Shown: in pieces, positions 44,903 through 53,515 of the stretch
Layout: each line of letters starts with the position of its first letter
Numbering within the stretch: the stretch's first letter is position 1
From: Rhizobium sp. WYCCWR10014
GTDB taxonomy: Bacteria; Pseudomonadota; Alphaproteobacteria; Rhizobiales; Rhizobiaceae
Assembly (NCBI RefSeq): GCF_001657485.1
Contig: NZ_LXFU01000050.1
Location: 221,442 to 285,441 of the forward strand
Length of the DNA: 64,000 bases
Reading direction: 5' to 3'
Made by a program: the position numbers and the translations under genes
Notes under the pieces: generated by a model
Database searches by the model: none
What the model was told of the DNA's origin: nothing
Seen by the model: only the letters and a program-made list of their open reading frames with translations

Positions 44903-45814
44903 ATGAAAGCGGATTTAGGTGATCTCAATGCCTTCGTTGCCGTGGCACGTGCCGGCGGTTTTCGCGAAGGTGCGCGCTTCAGTGGTAGCAGCGCCTCCTT
45001 CCTCAGCGAAGCGGTGCGCCGCCTAGAGGGCCAGCTCGGCGTCAGGCTGCTCAACCGGACGACACGCAGCGTCGTCCCGACCGAAGCGGGCAAGGGCTTG
45101 CTGGAGCGTCTCGGCCCTGCTTTGAGCGAGGTGGAGTCTGCCCTCGACGTCGTCAACGGATTTCGCGACAGGCCGGTCGGTGCCTTGCGCCTCAATGTGC
45201 CGGTCAGCGCGGCGCGGCTGGTGCTGCCCGCCATCGTCCCACCCTTTCTCGCCGCCTATCCCGATATTCGGCTGGAGGTGGTCACCGACGAAAGCTTTGT
45301 CGACGTAATCGCTGCCGGCTGCGACGCCGGCATCCGCTATGACGAGCGGTTGGAGCAGGATATGATCGCAATACCGATCGGGCCACGCGTCCAGCGCTTT
45401 GCCATCGCCGCCTCCCCCGACTACCTCGATCGCCGTGGCCGGCCGCAACATCCGAGCGAGCTGCTCGGCCATGCCTGCCTTTTGGGCCGTTTCGACAGCG
45501 GCGCGATGACGGCGCCGTGGGAGTTCGAGCGCGATGGCGAGATAGTGCGAGTGGACCCGACGGGGCCGCTGATCGTGCGGGTCGGCGGAGCGACCGATTT
45601 GGCCGTCGATGCCGCTATATCAGGAACAGGGATCGTCTGCCTCTTCGAGGACTGGTTGCGCCCGCATATAGACAGTGGCGCGCTCGAGCCCATCCTCGAA
45701 CCGTGGTGGCAGCGCTTCTCCGGGCCATTCCTCTATTATCCCGGACGGCGTCTGGTGCCTGCTCCGCTCCGGGCGTTCGTCGATTTTGTCAAGGCATCAG
45801 CCAATCAGGCTTGA
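44903..45814 (+). CDS. LysR-family transcriptional regulator
   Basis: 303 residues. The N-terminal helix-turn-helix (LGDLNAFVAVARAGGFREGARFSGSSASFLSEAVRRLEGQLG) and effector domain with C-terminal PAPLRAFVDFVK are typical of the aldo/keto-reductase-linked LysR group. The start at 44903 gives the canonical N-terminus. It probably activates the divergent aldo/keto reductase. Confidence 0.92.
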   Translation: MKADLGDLNAFVAVARAGGFREGARFSGSSASFLSEAVRRLEGQLGVRLLNRTTRSVVPTEAGKGLLERLGPALSEVESALDVVNGFRDRPVGALRLNVPVSAARLVLPAIVPPFLAAYPDIRLEVVTDESFVDVIAAGCDAGIRYDERLEQDMIAIPIGPRVQRFAIAASPDYLDRRGRPQHPSELLGHACLLGRFDSGAMTAPWEFERDGEIVRVDPTGPLIVRVGGATDLAVDAAISGTGIVCLFEDWLRPHIDSGALEPILEPWWQRFSGPFLYYPGRRLVPAPLRAFVDFVKASANQA

Positions 45815-45866
45815 TGTTTGACGGCTAGAGACATGCCTCCCGATCTTCGTTGAGTGCTTCTATGCG

Positions 45867-46346
45867 TTAGAGCTTGACCTCGGCATTGTCGCCCATATCA
45901 GGTTTGCTGTTCGAGACCGCTGCGGCGGCCATCTTGATATAGCTGATGATCGTGCCTGGGCTGTCCCAATATTCGGCCGAAGACGGGGTAATCTTCAGGA
46001 TGCGGATGGAAGGATCGTCGGGATTGTCCCACCACGCCTTTGCCGGTGTCGCCCATAATTCCCTGATCCTGTCTCGATCGTTCTGCACTTCGGCTATGCC
46101 CGACAAGGAAACATATTTTTGCCCCTTGGTGTCGGCAAAGGCGAGGCACACGTTCGGCCAGCGGACGATCTCATCGTCCTTATGACTGCTGACATCCGTC
46201 AGAAAATAGATCGCATTCTCGATCTGCGCGGTATAGGCGGACATCGGGCGGGCTCGCAGGTCGTCGCCGCTGCGGGTCGTCAGCATGCAAAACCCGATCT
46301 TGTCGATCAATTCCCATACCCGCGTCGCATCGTCTTGATTGGCCAT
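45867..46346 (-). CDS. Pyridoxamine 5'-phosphate oxidase-family flavin-binding protein
   Basis: 159 residues, split-barrel fold (general stress protein 26 type). LIDKIGFCMLTTRSGDDLRARPMSA and NAIYFLTDVSSHKDDEIVRWPNVCLAFAD are its signatures. GGAG six bases upstream selects the third possible ATG (46346). Such proteins bind FMN, F420 or haem and are mostly uncharacterised. Confidence 0.88.
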   Translation of the reverse strand: MANQDDATRVWELIDKIGFCMLTTRSGDDLRARPMSAYTAQIENAIYFLTDVSSHKDDEIVRWPNVCLAFADTKGQKYVSLSGIAEVQNDRDRIRELWATPAKAWWDNPDDPSIRILKITPSSAEYWDSPGTIISYIKMAAAAVSNSKPDMGDNAEVKL

Positions 46347-46453
46347 TGTCATCTCCATCTGTGCAAGAGACGAAGTAACCGTCCACCGAAGCCGATGTTC
46401 CCAGCGGAGGGGCTAGTGAGCCCATTCCCAAGGAGATCCAGGCACGCAGTCGA

Positions 46454-46648
46454 TCAGTGGACGCTTGGGGTTTTCATGACCATTGCGAAGTCTTCGGCGA
46501 CCAGTTCGCTGACAGCGATGAGAACTTCCTCCCGGGAAAAGCCCGATGTCAGAGCGCGTTGAATCAGATCCTGCAGATCCGGCTCCACGACATCGCGGCA
46601 ATCCTCGAGGCGTTCTTCCGAAACGGTGAGGCTATTGAGTTCGTCCAT
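46454..46648 (-). CDS. Small conserved hypothetical protein
   Basis: 64 residues: MDELNSLTVSEERLEDCRDV, then an amphipathic acidic stretch. AAGGA seven bases before the ATG. No TM helix or known motif. It follows rpsU by 62 nt and may be co-transcribed. I do not recognise the family. The ribosome site and frame make it a real gene. Confidence 0.7.
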   Translation of the reverse strand: MDELNSLTVSEERLEDCRDVVEPDLQDLIQRALTSGFSREEVLIAVSELVAEDFAMVMKTPSVH

Positions 46649-46710
46649 TGTCTGTCCTTTCAGGGGAATGTAACCGCCAAAGCCCGGGAAGGCTGGTGAG
46701 GATAAAGCCG

Positions 46711-46947
46711 CTAACGGGCGGCCACCGCCCGCTTCGGAGTGGGCAGCAGGCCTTCACGCTGCATCTGCTTGCGTGCAGCCTTGCGATGTCGGCTGATCGC
46801 CTGCGCCTTTTCCCTGACGCGCCGTTCGGACGGCTTCTCATAGGCGCGCCGTTCCTTCATTTCGCGGAACAGCCCTTCGCGCTGCGTTTTCTTTTTCAAG
46901 ACTCTGAGCGCTTGATCGACATTGTTGTCTCTGACGAGTACCTGCAT
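46711..46947 (-). CDS. rpsU: 30S ribosomal protein S21
   Basis: 78 residues. MQVLVRDNNVDQALRVLKKK and REGLFREMKERRAYEKPSERRVREKAQA are S21. The C-terminal Arg/Lys-rich tail is typical of alphaproteobacteria. S21 helps initiation by base-pairing of the 16S 3' end. A copy on an accessory replicon is probably a paralog of a chromosomal gene. Confidence 0.95.
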   Translation of the reverse strand: MQVLVRDNNVDQALRVLKKKTQREGLFREMKERRAYEKPSERRVREKAQAISRHRKAARKQMQREGLLPTPKRAVAAR

Positions 46948-46986
46948 TTCGAGTTCTCCTTGTTTGGGTGGTGCGACGATCGCCGC

Positions 46987-47139
46987 TCAGCCGAGCTGCT
47001 CGGCGATCAGAGCCTGCAATTCGCGGCGGGTGAGAAGGCAGGGAAACGGCTTCCAGCTCCCAGCAACGCGGCGGACAGCCTCGTCATTCTCACGCGGTTT
47101 CGCCGCCGCAACCGCGGTGGCTGTATTTATGTGGTTCAA
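46987..47139 (-). CDS. Small protein upstream of rpsU (TTG start)
   Basis: 50 residues in a frame that starts at TTG with AAAGGA seven bases upstream. It reads MNHINTATAVAAAKPR, then SWKPFPCLLTRRELQALIAEQLG. The coherent amphipathic C-terminus and the good ribosome site support it, but the rare start weakens confidence. It ends 39 bp before rpsU. I know similar short proteins with the WKPFPCLLTRREL motif from rhizobia but no function. Confidence 0.6.
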   Translation of the reverse strand: MNHINTATAVAAAKPRENDEAVRRVAGSWKPFPCLLTRRELQALIAEQLG

Positions 47140-47592
47140 AAAGAAATCCTTTGCCGATCTCGGCCGGCGTCATCGATTGTTTGTGGGATTGCCCGTCACG
47201 CAGCCATAACGGCGCGCACGGATGCACAAGCGCTTCAATCATGAGCCAGCAACGGCTTAGATTTCCGCTTGATCGGGTATTCCTGCAACATAGCTATCGG
47301 CGGGCACAATTGCAACGGATAGCCCGGATGGCATGGCGCGGGCATCGCTAATCGCCTTCAGATATACTCAGTGCCATTTTATTCAAGTTAGCCGGGTATA
47401 GTTTTTGCCAAATTGTCTTCAATTTGGCTTGAAAGTGACATTATTCCGCCGAAAGGGAAGCAACGGGGAGATTGGCATCGAAATTAACCTTCTGTTAAAT
47501 AGGCCATTGACTTGTAGTATTAATAGGTTGTTAAAGGAGCCGCTCGCTGAGGTCGAAATTGACCCGCTAATAAACAATTTGAGGAGAGAGCT
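47140..47592 (+). promoter_or_regulatory. Leader and promoter region of the RapA-like gene
   Basis: A 453-bp gap with no supported ORF. The last 150 bp are AT-rich for this genome (about 47470-47590), with TTGACT at 47511 and a purine-rich GAGGAGAGAG ribosome site directly before the ATG at 47593. The upstream half shows nothing I can name. Confidence 0.45.
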
Positions 47593-48303
47593 ATGGCTTC
47601 GCCGATTCATGCAACTGATGATAGTGCAACATTTAAAGAAACCGACGTTATTTCCGGAAATCTGCTTTCCAACGATTCCTCCGACAACGGCCACCTGTTC
47701 CTGCGCGCCTTCGATGGTGCAAGCGTTGGCGCCAAGGCCGGCAACAGCCAGGTCACCGAGATCCAGGGCGACTACGGCACTTTCTTCGTCAAGCCGGACG
47801 GCAGCTACACCTATGTCCTCAGCGACGCTGCCAAGATCGGTTTCGCCAACGGCGAATCGTTCCAGGAGAAGGTTTCCTACAAGATCTCCGACGGCAGCGG
47901 TCATACCGACGTCGGCCTGTTCACCCTGAACATCCAGGGCGTAACCCAGGTAAAGCCGATCGCTGTTGACGACCACTACAGCTTCAACGAAGGCGACGCC
48001 ATCGGCGGCAACGTTCTGGACAACGACATTGCCGGCGACAATGGTCACCTCTTCCTCCGCCAGTTCGACGGCACGAATGTCAGTGCCAAGAGCGGTCCCG
48101 ACGCGGTTACCGACATCGCCGGCGACTATGGCATCTTCCACGTCAAGCCGAATGGCGAATTCACCTATGAGCTGACGGGTGACCTGGCTGCTGGCCAGAC
48201 CGTCACCGAAACCGTCCAGTACTACAAGATCTCCGATGGCGAAGGCCACACGGATGCTGGCGTTCTGACGCTCAACATCACGGGCACCGACGCTCTCGTT
48301 TGA
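47593..48303 (+). CDS. rapA: RapA-like cadherin-domain adhesin (two CHDL repeats)
   Basis: 236 residues, no Sec signal peptide. Two tandem repeats of about 115 residues: residues 1-117 (GNLLSNDSSDNGHLFLRAFDG, YGTFFVKPDGSYTYVL, KISDGSGHTD) and 118-236 (GNVLDNDIAGDNGHLFLRQFDG, YGIFHVKPNGEFTYEL, KISDGEGHTD). This is the cadherin-like (Ra) repeat of the calcium-binding RapA1/RapA2 proteins of Rhizobium leguminosarum and etli, about 24 kDa and secreted by the PrsDE type I system in the known cases. RapA2 is a lectin for acidic exopolysaccharide. Prs genes are not in this window. Acidic calcium sites (DND, DG, D-x-G-x-G) are visible. Confidence 0.88.
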   Translation: MASPIHATDDSATFKETDVISGNLLSNDSSDNGHLFLRAFDGASVGAKAGNSQVTEIQGDYGTFFVKPDGSYTYVLSDAAKIGFANGESFQEKVSYKISDGSGHTDVGLFTLNIQGVTQVKPIAVDDHYSFNEGDAIGGNVLDNDIAGDNGHLFLRQFDGTNVSAKSGPDAVTDIAGDYGIFHVKPNGEFTYELTGDLAAGQTVTETVQYYKISDGEGHTDAGVLTLNITGTDALV

Positions 48304-48329
48304 TCAGCAGTCATAGATCAGTGAGACAC

Positions 48330-48357
48330 GACGCCCGCCGCGCAATCGGCGGGCGTC
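48330..48357 (+). terminator. Terminator of the RapA-like gene
   Basis: An 11-bp perfect stem (GACGCCCGCCG / CGGCGGGCGTC) with a six-base loop, followed by TTCGTATT, 27 bp after the stop codon. The U-run is weak, but the stem is strong. Confidence 0.8.
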
Positions 48358-48492
48358 TTCGTATTCCGCTTGATTGGCGCAAGTCCGCCGGGGGCCAGTC
48401 ATATTTCGATGATCTGCAAAGCGGCATAATTCTTTTTAGCTAGTTCTTATAAATGCCGGCGTGGCGTAGTCTTGATGTTCGGAGGACACGCC

Positions 48493-48681
48493 GTGACCGA
48501 ACACATCGAACCCAGGCAAGTCGAAACAGACGATCTGACGAAAGTCTGGTCCGTGACGGAGTTCTGCGCTCGTCACCGGATAGATGCCGAGGAACAAGCG
48601 CTGCTGCTCAAACTCTTCGGGCCGTTCGCGACCGCCTCCGAATTGCTTCACAATGCCAAGCGCGCGCCAAGGTTCAGATGA
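48493..48681 (+). CDS. Small hypothetical protein
   Basis: 62 residues. GTG start with GGAGG eight bases before it. The body reads VWSVTEFCARHRIDAEEQAL, then LLKLFGPFATASELLHNAKRAP, a short helical protein. I recall similar proteins in Rhizobium that may carry a small helical, possibly DNA-binding fold, but no function. An ATG 21 bp earlier is possible but lacks a ribosome site. Confidence 0.65.
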   Translation: MTEHIEPRQVETDDLTKVWSVTEFCARHRIDAEEQALLLKLFGPFATASELLHNAKRAPRFR

Positions 48682-48872
48682 GACCTCCTCCATTTCTTCA
48701 ACGATCTTCTCACAAATCCCGGCAAGTCATTCGGTGAACGAGACGGCGCAAGATATCGCCTGATCGGGTGACGCTCGCTATCTTGCCTCTCCTTAGACAT
48801 TTAGGCAGTAATGGAAATGGTGCGATCGTTGCATTTGGCGGAACCATCATCGTGAAAACGAGCGGTGCTGAA

Positions 48873-50060
48873 ATGGATCATGTCGATATCGTTGATGCTG
48901 TCTATCAGGCGGCGATCCGTTCAGAATTATGGCCGGATACCCTGTGCGCGATCGTTGATTACGTCGGCGCCGTCGCCGGAAATATTGTCTATCAGGCGCC
49001 CGATGGCCGCGGCAGCTTTCTGATCCCCGGCCGCATGCGTGAAGATTTGAATGCGCTCTATCTTCAGCATTACACGAGCAACCCCTATGCCCGCGCATTC
49101 GAGAAGGTAAAGCCGGGCGAGATTGCAGTCGGCAATAGGTTGATCGATGCAGAGGCCGTCCGGCATTCCGCGTTTTACGCCGATATCTGCGAGCCTCAAA
49201 ACATCTTCAATCAGCTCTTCCTGCCGCATGCCAGCCTGCACGAGCGGGGAGGTATTGGCGGTGTCGCTCTTTTCCTGTCTCGTCAGCAAGACGAACACGC
49301 CGTGGAAGCGGCAGCGCGGTTAGAGCGGCTGAGCCCTCATATGGCGCGGGCGATCGATCTTTCCTTTCAGGTAAATCGGATCGCCCGCGCACCCGAATTG
49401 CCGCAACGGCTGATCGATGCAATCGCGGATGCGGCCGTGCTGATCGATAGTCGGGGTGCAGTCCTTCTCTTGAATGCGGCAGCCGAAGCACTGCTCCAGC
49501 AGGCCGACGGCATTTTTCTCAGCCGATCCGAGAGGCCCTCGCTTGCCGCCCATATTTCGAAGACATCCATCCGGCTGGCGAACGCCATTCGTCAGGCTTT
49601 GCTGATAGCCGATGGCGAAGACACGCCTTTCGACGGGGCATTGTCGATCTCTCGGCCATCGGGTTTGCCGCCCTATCTGGTGATGATCACGCCGCTTGCA
49701 CCGACAGCGGTTTCGATATGGGATGCGGTTGATAGCGGAGCGCGCGTCCTCATTCATATCGTCGATCCAGAAGCGAAGACGCGTCGGCAAGCGCAACAAC
49801 TGCAACACATCTTTGGCCTGACCGAAGCCGAAACCCGGGTCGCTGCACTGATCGGCAGCGGAATGAATCTGCCCGAGATTGCCCGGGTTCTTGGAATTTC
49901 ATCCAACACGGTAAAAACCCACACCGGCCGATGCTTTGGCAAAACGGGGGTGCGATCCCAGGCGGCTCTGGCCAGGCTGATTGCCTCGATCCCGATCGCC
50001 GGAAACAGGCCGGCGACGCCGTCCCGCACGAATGGAAAGAGCCGTCCGCGGCAATCGTAA
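48873..50060 (+). CDS. LuxR-family transcriptional regulator
   Basis: 395 residues. The C-terminal helix-turn-helix is clear (LTEAETRVAALIGSGMNLPEIARVLGISSNTVKTHTGRCFGKTGVRSQAALARLI, about 324-378). The first 310 residues include a middle PAS-like part and no TM helix; no acyl-homoserine-lactone motif is evident. The start is uncertain: 48873 is favoured because similarity-like sequence begins there, but upstream codons at 48768 remain possible. No synthase gene is nearby. Confidence 0.85.
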   Translation: MDHVDIVDAVYQAAIRSELWPDTLCAIVDYVGAVAGNIVYQAPDGRGSFLIPGRMREDLNALYLQHYTSNPYARAFEKVKPGEIAVGNRLIDAEAVRHSAFYADICEPQNIFNQLFLPHASLHERGGIGGVALFLSRQQDEHAVEAAARLERLSPHMARAIDLSFQVNRIARAPELPQRLIDAIADAAVLIDSRGAVLLLNAAAEALLQQADGIFLSRSERPSLAAHISKTSIRLANAIRQALLIADGEDTPFDGALSISRPSGLPPYLVMITPLAPTAVSIWDAVDSGARVLIHIVDPEAKTRRQAQQLQHIFGLTEAETRVAALIGSGMNLPEIARVLGISSNTVKTHTGRCFGKTGVRSQAALARLIASIPIAGNRPATPSRTNGKSRPRQS

Positions 50061-50363
50061 ATTCTAGGCCATCTTCACGCGATATGATCTGGAGATGCCT
50101 GCTGCATGACCTCATAGGTCCGGGCGATTTTCCTGAATTGCTGCTCACTCTCTGCACAAAATCTGCAATCCGGCGCGGCATTCTTCCGCCATGAGCAAGA
50201 ACGACTTCCCGCCTCGCGTCACACCGCCCGTTTTGCCGGATCGCCTCCGCAATGACGGATGGTGGCTGACGGAGGCAGGCTGGCCTCGAGAGACCGCCTC
50301 TGAGAGCAGCCCGGTAAACATGCTCATCGTGACCGAAAAGCGGCATTTACCAGAGGAGCGGCA

Positions 50364-50507
50364 ATGGACACAACCAACACCCTGACAGAGTCGATGCCGA
50401 TCAGGCGTGGGCTGAGCTCCCATGGCGGTACGATCCGCCTGCTGCAGACGACCGGCGACGGCGCCAAGTTCGAAATTGCCATACCCGTGCAGTTCTCAAA
50501 GGGTTGA
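50364..50507 (+). CDS. Short ORF resembling the tail of a histidine-kinase ATPase domain
   Basis: 47 residues with AGGAG seven bases before the ATG. After a leader it reads HGGTIRLLQTTGDGAKFEIA, ending IPVQFSKG; this is the pattern of the last strands of HATPase_c domains (G-G-x-I ... G-x-G-T/A-x-F-x-I). It could be a small protein or a remnant. The rest of the gap 50061-50580 (520 bp) shows only a second possible frame at 50191-50385 that I do not support. Confidence 0.35.
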   Translation: MDTTNTLTESMPIRRGLSSHGGTIRLLQTTGDGAKFEIAIPVQFSKG

Positions 50508-50580
50508 GGAGAGATCCCTGAATGGTGCCTAAGATCGTAGGGCGACGACAAACCGCCCTCCCCTATCCGATGTTCGCGTC

Positions 50581-51345
50581 TTATCGTGTCGTATAACCAC
50601 CGTCGACGACAAGCACTTCGCCGGTGACATAACTTGCCGCTGCCGAGCAGAGGAACAATGCGGCACTCGCCACCTCCTCCGGCTGCCCGACGCGTCCCAT
50701 TGGGGTCATGCTGCGCCAGGTCGGGAACCAGTCGGGATTGTCGATGCCGCCGCGCGACAGGTCGGTCTCGATATAGCCGGGGGCGATGGCGTTGACGCGA
50801 ATGTTTTCAGCGGCAACCTCGCTGGCGAGGCTCTTCGTCATCATGTGGACCGCCGCTTTGGAAGTATTATAGGCGACCTGGTTCTGGGGAATGTTGGACA
50901 CGATGCCCGATATCGAGCCGATATTGAGGATGACGCCGCCGCCCTGGCGCCGCATGGGAGCGAGTGCGGCTCGGCAGGCGCGGAAGACAGTGTCGACATT
51001 GACGGTCATGATCTCCCGCCAGATGGCATCGGAGAACTCGCCGCTGTCGCCATGAATGGCGATGCCGGCATTGTTGACGAGGATGTCGAGCCGTCCTGCT
51101 CGTGAAAGGGTCTCAGCGACGAGTTCGTCGGCAGCACTTTCCTTCATCAGGTCGGCAGCGATGAAATCGCAATCGACGCCGGCCTTGGAAAGCCGGTCTT
51201 CCGCCGCTGTATTACGGCTTCGTCCGGTGATGATGATCTTGGCGCCCGCCTCGCCGAGCGCCTCGGCGATGGCAAGCCCGATGCCGCGCGTGCCGCCTGT
51301 CACCAGCGCCACCTGTCCGTTTAGGCGGAATCTATCGAAGATCAT
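50581..51345 (-). CDS. Short-chain dehydrogenase/reductase
   Basis: 254 residues. TGGTRGIG (about 16-23), NNAG, YNTSK (catalytic Tyr and Lys) and the C-terminal VVDGGYTTR of classical SDRs. An NAD(P) dehydrogenase for a sugar or polyol, matching the neighbouring transporter. It is the last gene of the operon, 55 nt behind the ribitol-dehydrogenase-like gene. Confidence 0.92.
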   Translation of the reverse strand: MIFDRFRLNGQVALVTGGTRGIGLAIAEALGEAGAKIIITGRSRNTAAEDRLSKAGVDCDFIAADLMKESAADELVAETLSRAGRLDILVNNAGIAIHGDSGEFSDAIWREIMTVNVDTVFRACRAALAPMRRQGGGVILNIGSISGIVSNIPQNQVAYNTSKAAVHMMTKSLASEVAAENIRVNAIAPGYIETDLSRGGIDNPDWFPTWRSMTPMGRVGQPEEVASAALFLCSAAASYVTGEVLVVDGGYTTR

Positions 51346-51400
51346 GGCCGTTTCCTCTTGAGTGGGCGTTCCGCGAGTGTTGAAGGCGGACGCACTTTCG

Positions 51401-52129
51401 TCAGATGTCTGCGCTCTGCGGCAGGATAACGAGATCGCGGATCGTAATGTTGCGTGGGCGCGTCAGCATGAAAAGTACGGCTTCGGCCACTTCGTTCGCC
51501 TCCATCAGGCCGCCTGCTGCGAGCGCCTCATCCAGCTTCTCCTGCGGCCAATCGCTGAGGAGGGCCGTGACCACTGGGCCTGGAGCGACGGCGCCGACGC
51601 GTAAGCCATGCTTGGCCACCTGCCGCCTCAGAGTATGGACGAATGCCTGGACCGCGTGTTTCGAGGCGGTGTAAATCGGTTCCCAGACGACAGGGATCAT
51701 GCCGGCAACGGAACTCGTCAGGATGATATCGCCGGTCTTTCGCTTGACCATATGCGGCAGAACGGCATGCACCGAACGGAATGCGGCGTTGATGTTCAGA
51801 TTGAGCATCCGGTCCCAGGCATCAGGATCTCCGCCCAGCACTTCGCCGCCGATATAAGAGCCGGCATTGGCGTGGAAGATATCCAGCTGACCCGCTTTTT
51901 CGAGAATTTGCGGCATCATCCGTTCGACGCTTTTCGGATCGGTGAGATCGATGACCAAGGGAATGGCGTTCGCGTCGAGTTTCGAGCAGATTTCCTTCAA
52001 GGCGTCTTCATTGCGGTCAACCAGCACGACCCGAGCGCCCGTGGCAAGCAAAGCCTTGGCACATTCAAGGCCGATACCCGACGCCGCTCCGGTGACGGCC
52101 GCGACTTTTCCAGACAGATCCTGTCCCAT
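51401..52129 (-). CDS. SDR oxidoreductase, ribitol 2-dehydrogenase-like
   Basis: 242 residues. TGAASGIG, the HANAG strand, YTASK with catalytic Tyr/Lys, and VWEPIYTASKHAVQAFVHTL, which I recognise from ribitol 2-dehydrogenase (RbtD). It would oxidise a pentitol such as ribitol to a ketose. It follows the permease gene at a distance of 126 bp containing a repeat element. Confidence 0.88.
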   Translation of the reverse strand: MGQDLSGKVAAVTGAASGIGLECAKALLATGARVVLVDRNEDALKEICSKLDANAIPLVIDLTDPKSVERMMPQILEKAGQLDIFHANAGSYIGGEVLGGDPDAWDRMLNLNINAAFRSVHAVLPHMVKRKTGDIILTSSVAGMIPVVWEPIYTASKHAVQAFVHTLRRQVAKHGLRVGAVAPGPVVTALLSDWPQEKLDEALAAGGLMEANEVAEAVLFMLTRPRNITIRDLVILPQSADI

Positions 52130-52156
52130 TTTCTTCCTCTGGTTTCCTGGTTGATT

Positions 52157-52258
52157 AGAGCATTTCCGTTTTCTTCGAATTACGGAAGTGCTCTATCTCT
52201 TTGTTTTCACGCAATTCCGGACGCAAAACCGCTGCGCACTTTTGCTGAAATTGCTCTA
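52157..52258. repeat. Rhizobial interspersed repeat element
   Basis: A composite element. The first part pairs AGAGCA..TTCCGT with ACGGAA..TGCTCT (52157-52194); the second part runs TTTGTTTTCACGCAATTCCGG through GCTGCGCAC to TTGCTCTA. The far end TAGAGCAA overlaps the permease stop codon (TAG on the minus strand). A truncated copy lies at 41046-41067. The element type is common in Rhizobium; I have no specific name to assign. Confidence 0.75.
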
Positions 52259-53515
52259 AGCCCGGCCGTGCGAGATCCGTGATCGGCGTGCCAGCGAGTC
52301 GACGATGACGGCGACGGCAAGGACGGCGCCCGTGATCATGTATCGAAGCGACGACGACAGATCGAGAAGCGTCAGCCCGCTGGCAATCGACTGAATGACG
52401 ATGATGCCGAGAAGGGCTGAATAGGCACTGCCGCGCCCGCCGAACAGGCTCGTGCCGCCGATCACCGCCGCAGCGATGGCATTGAGATTGACGTCGCCGG
52501 TGCCGGCCTGCTGACTTGCCGTCGCCAGCCGCGCGGCGGAGAGAACGCCGCCGGTGGCAGCAAGCAGGGCGCACATGACGAAGGCGCTCGTGTAAATGCG
52601 CGAGACGTTGATGCCGGAACGACGGGCAGCCTCCCTGTTGCCGCCGACGGCATGCATGGAGCGTCCCCATTTGGTGCGCGTCAGCGCGTAGTTCATGGCG
52701 GCGGTGAGCCCGACGAAAAGGCCGAACATCCACGGAATGCCGCGCGACTGGTTGAGATAGAACGCGACAGCTTCCAGGGCGAGTGTGATGATGACGGCGC
52801 GCAGGAGAAGCCCGCGGGCCGATTTCGCCGACAGGCCGGCCGCCCGCCGGCGCGCCGACGTGCGGTAGCTGGCGAAGAAGTAGGCAATGCCGGCAAGTGC
52901 CACCAGCAGATAAGCGATCGGGTCCGGCATGACCATGATCTGGCCGAAACTCACGAGCCAGGAACCATAGGGAAGATTGATCGAACCGGTCGCTCCGAGG
53001 ATATAGAGCTGCAGGCCGAGAACCGCGAGCAGCCCGGACAGGGTGGATACGAAACTCGGCATGCCGAAGCGGTTGAAGACAAACGCGTAGAGCGAGCCGA
53101 TCAGGGCGCCGACAATCATGGCGGCGAGGACCGCGAGAACCACTGGCCAGCCCTGATTGACCCAAAAGACGCCGACCAGCGCCGAGGCAAAGCCGCTGAC
53201 GGAGCCGACGGAAAGATCGATCTCACCCACCATCAGGATACAGACGATACCCAGAGAGATGACGCCGACCGTCGAGCAGTCAAACAGCATGTTGACGAGG
53301 TTGGCGCTGGAGAGAAACACCGGATTGAGTGCCTGGAACACCGTCCAGATGATCGCCAGGCCGACAATGACCGGCAGTGAACCGAGATCGCCGGAGCGAA
53401 TGCGATCCCAAAAGGCCTGGATCGAGCCACCGAAACTGTCGTCATGACGCACTCTCTCATCACGCCGGTCAAGCAGCGCCGGTGCCGCCGGATCATTTTC
53501 GATGGACTTCATCAT
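52256..53515 (-). CDS. Xylose/ribose-type ABC transporter, permease (XylH-like)
   Basis: 419 residues, about 10-12 TM helices. GIVCILMVGEIDLSVGSVSGFA is the conserved motif and FGGRGSAYSALLGIIVI the C-terminal one. The length exceeds ribose-type permeases (about 320) and fits XylH. Its start overlaps the ATPase stop by four bases (ATGA). Confidence 0.92.
   Translation of the reverse strand: MMKSIENDPAAPALLDRRDERVRHDDSFGGSIQAFWDRIRSGDLGSLPVIVGLAIIWTVFQALNPVFLSSANLVNMLFDCSTVGVISLGIVCILMVGEIDLSVGSVSGFASALVGVFWVNQGWPVVLAVLAAMIVGALIGSLYAFVFNRFGMPSFVSTLSGLLAVLGLQLYILGATGSINLPYGSWLVSFGQIMVMPDPIAYLLVALAGIAYFFASYRTSARRRAAGLSAKSARGLLLRAVIITLALEAVAFYLNQSRGIPWMFGLFVGLTAAMNYALTRTKWGRSMHAVGGNREAARRSGINVSRIYTSAFVMCALLAATGGVLSAARLATASQQAGTGDVNLNAIAAAVIGGTSLFGGRGSAYSALLGIIVIQSIASGLTLLDLSSSLRYMITGAVLAVAVIVDSLARRSRISHGRA

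Noticed and set aside
50191..50385. 64-residue plus-strand frame
   Set aside because: Weak ribosome site and overlap with the better-supported 47-residue frame; no motif.
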